DNA of 64,000 nt from assembly GCA_036897095.1 (NCBI GenBank), contig JAYMSP010000061.1, forward strand, positions 34,204 to 98,203, in the 5' to 3' direction. Below the pieces are notes generated by a model. It ran no database searches. It was not told where the DNA came from and worked only from the letters and a program-made list of their open reading frames with translations. Each line of letters starts with the position of its first letter. Positions within the stretch are counted from its first letter, which is position 1. A program made the translations under genes and the position numbers. Source of the DNA: Plantago elongata. Taxonomy: Eukaryota; Streptophyta; Magnoliopsida; Lamiales; Plantaginaceae. Below are positions 62,259 through 64,000 of the stretch, piece after piece.

Positions 62259-62788
62259 GAGATCAGTAGAATTAGCTCGTGTATAATTATGCATTATGTT
62301 TATACAATTTCTAGCTATTTTCTCTGAATTCCATGTGCAGTGATGTCTATTTTCTGTGTAATTTATTCAGATTCTCTTTCTGAATTTGGCAACTTTTCGT
62401 GCAGACTTCAGATAATACAGTACTCTGCTTCCAGTTCCAGTTTTAAATGGAATCTGTGTGAGACGTGACGGTTTTGCTGTTGAAAAGGAAATGAGCATAG
62501 AAGCAATAATTTTCCACCCTTTTCGGTGCTCAAAAAAATGAAAATATATTTCCCCTTTTCCTAGCAAGGCTCCACTTATACAAACGGGTCAACTCTTACA
62601 ACATATACTATATATACAAAGAATGTCATGAAGTTTACATTCTCTACCTATACCTATATACCTGAGAATCGACAAGCTGGTGACTCTTGGAACTTTTCAC
62701 CCTGTATGCAACTCAGTGTGAAAGAATTGGGCAAAAAAATGAAGGGAGAGAAAAGGATGGCTGTACAATTATTTGTTAGAAGCTGATA
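62259..62788. other. Convergent 3' region of LIG4 and TT9-like genes
   Basis: About 530 bases between the two stop codons, which face each other. It probably holds both 3' untranslated regions. No other gene seen. Confidence 0.5.
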
Positions 62789-63936
62789 TCATGAAGACCA
62801 GTCCGAGCTTGTATCAAGTTCAAGCAACGGTTTTAGAGTCTTTTCCACAGAAAGAGTTTGGAAATTCATTTCTTCAAGAATCATGGACAAAGCCACACTG
62901 CACGACTTTGCATCCTGAAATGCCAAAGTCCACCTTCCATCGACCAAACCTTTAGATTTTACTTTACCATGAGCTGTACTTTTGACATTATCGGCAAGTG
63001 GAAATGAGGATGGGCGGATTCGGAGGTGCAACCACCTAGGTTGCTTCTCGTCAATTCTAGGCTGTAGTGGAAAAAAAGAGAATTGTGGTGTGGTAAGTAT
63101 TGGTTCAGTTTTAAACAGAATTATTACCATGAACTAGGAGGATATGGGTTTCACAAAATAAAGATATATCTAAACTAGGTGCGATACGTACATTACATCC
63201 AGACAAAGGAGCTGCAACCCTTACAATACCACGGTGGTCTTTCATAGCTAACTCCTCCGCAAGGACAAGCCATCCAGAACTTGCTATTGAGACTGGTATG
63301 AAGTGAAAATGCCGTTCCTTACCCCTTTCAAATGCAATTCGACAAGGCACAGCATCCACTGATATGGTAGAAAGAAAAACAACAGGAAAATCAAACTCCC
63401 ATCCAGATAGCATGTTAGTTCTCTTATCATAATTGCCTCGACTACATCAGCAAACGCAAAAGAATACTCAATGATGTAATGAAGGAATTTCAAAACAAAC
63501 AAAGATTTCATGATTGTAACATTACCAAGATCTATTTCAGCATTTGGTTTTGGTCCTTGAAGGTGCAAACCTGCACTGATTGCTCTGGACCTCTCAGGAA
63601 TGTCTGGAGAAAGTACAGGAGGTTGATCTGGCAACACTTTACCGAGCGAAAAAATGTGGAGGTGATGATGCAATACGAACACCTAGGTAAGCATATTATA
63701 AAATTAGCAGAAGAAAATGTACACAATCACAAATATATGCGTTATAGAAGAGTTCTTTTCAATACAACTTCTTAAATTTAAACACTCATACATCTGCTTC
63801 CTTTTGCATTTCTAATATATGATTAAAATACAGAAATAATTAAATTATGTTCAATAAAAGCTCTGATTAGGTACAACCTTCACAGTCTCACACATTCTTT
63901 CGGCAGCTGTAAAGGACGATTCACCAGAAGAAACTT
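62789..63936 (-). CDS. TT9/GFS9 (CLEC16A-like) protein, C-terminal exons only
   Basis: Family role: peripheral membrane protein of the Golgi/endosomal system needed for vacuolar trafficking and, in Arabidopsis, for seed-coat flavonoid accumulation. Visible minus-strand exons: 63936-63878 (EVSSGESS, AAERMCETVK), 63682-63526 (HHHLHIFSLGKVLPDQPP), 63358-63192 (VDAVPCRIAFERGKERHFHF, then SSGWLVLAEELAMKDHRGIV) and 63061-62789 (PRWLHLRIRPSSFP, LVDGRWTLAFQD, SMILEEMNFQTLSVE; stop). Junction phases agree throughout. The first two thirds of the gene lie beyond base 64000. The window ends in a C run in the intron upstream. Confidence 0.85.
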
Positions 63937-63990
63937 CTACACACCAACAAACAAAAGCATTTCAAATAGTATTTAACCTTCCAGGTAAGC

Positions 63991-64000
63991 CCCCCCCCCC
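63991..64000. repeat. C-run at the window edge
   Basis: The last ten bases are C, following ggtaag. It probably continues outside the window. Confidence 0.9.

Noticed and set aside
1-64000. CRISPR array, operon or bacterial defence system
   Set aside because: The window is plant nuclear DNA with introns; no regularly spaced identical repeats with unique spacers and no polycistronic layout were seen.
1-64000. tRNA or rRNA genes
   Set aside because: The tRNA-like boxes at 24352 and 53971 belong to SINEs with A tails and target duplications; no cloverleaf tRNA or rRNA segment was recognised.

Overview
The window is nuclear DNA of a flowering plant. Its genes carry many short introns with GT-AG junctions, the intergenic DNA is very AT-rich and full of small transposons, and the protein families are plant types (AHL, PRH-type PHD/homeodomain, plant LIG4 with a long tail, TT9/GFS9, BC10-type GT14). 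The alkaloid/iridoid-type family-1 beta-glucosidase with a C-terminal nuclear signal hints at an asterid, perhaps Lamiales; this is inference only.

Layout. 1-1491: the promoter of a second beta-glucosidase copy that lies left of the window, plus unassigned DNA. 1492-4222 (-): complete 11-exon GH1 beta-glucosidase. 4300-13000: AT-rich gene desert with diverged tandem repeats and Stowaway-like MITEs. 13020-17290 (-): broken Helitron (Rep plus PIF1 helicase). 18310-18638 (-): F-box relic with a frameshift. 20799-21509 (-): intronless AHL DNA-binding protein. 24137-28120: tandem segmental duplication of about 1 kb; the left copy has taken four transposon insertions (MITE, SINE, two hAT-like elements), and the right copy keeps all four empty sites. 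One hAT-like element carries the first coding exon of ribosomal protein S3a. 29367-33504 (+): GT14 glycosyltransferase. 34779-37615 (-): HERP-like ER membrane protein. 39030-43247 (+): PHD finger plus homeodomain protein. 43866-44610: inverted-repeat element. 45235-48624 (+): triple-KH RNA-binding protein of the FLK/PEPPER type with a one-base frame conflict near its N-terminus. 49925-50783 (-): MIF/D-dopachrome tautomerase-like protein. 51561-62258 (+): DNA ligase IV in 27 exons, with a 7-nt microexon and two GC-AG introns. 62789-63936 (-): C-terminal exons of a TT9/GFS9 (CLEC16A-like) gene that continues past the right edge.

The genes do not form a pathway; they are ordinary neighbouring loci on both strands. 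I rebuilt exon structures by hand from splice signals, reading phase and remembered family conservation, and every reported CDS closes in frame except where stated. I saw no new multi-gene system. The most unusual items are the S3a-carrying hAT-like element, the four natural empty-site pairs, the LIG4 splicing oddities and tail repeats, the KH-protein frame conflict, and an unassigned exon-like sequence at about 45022-45148.
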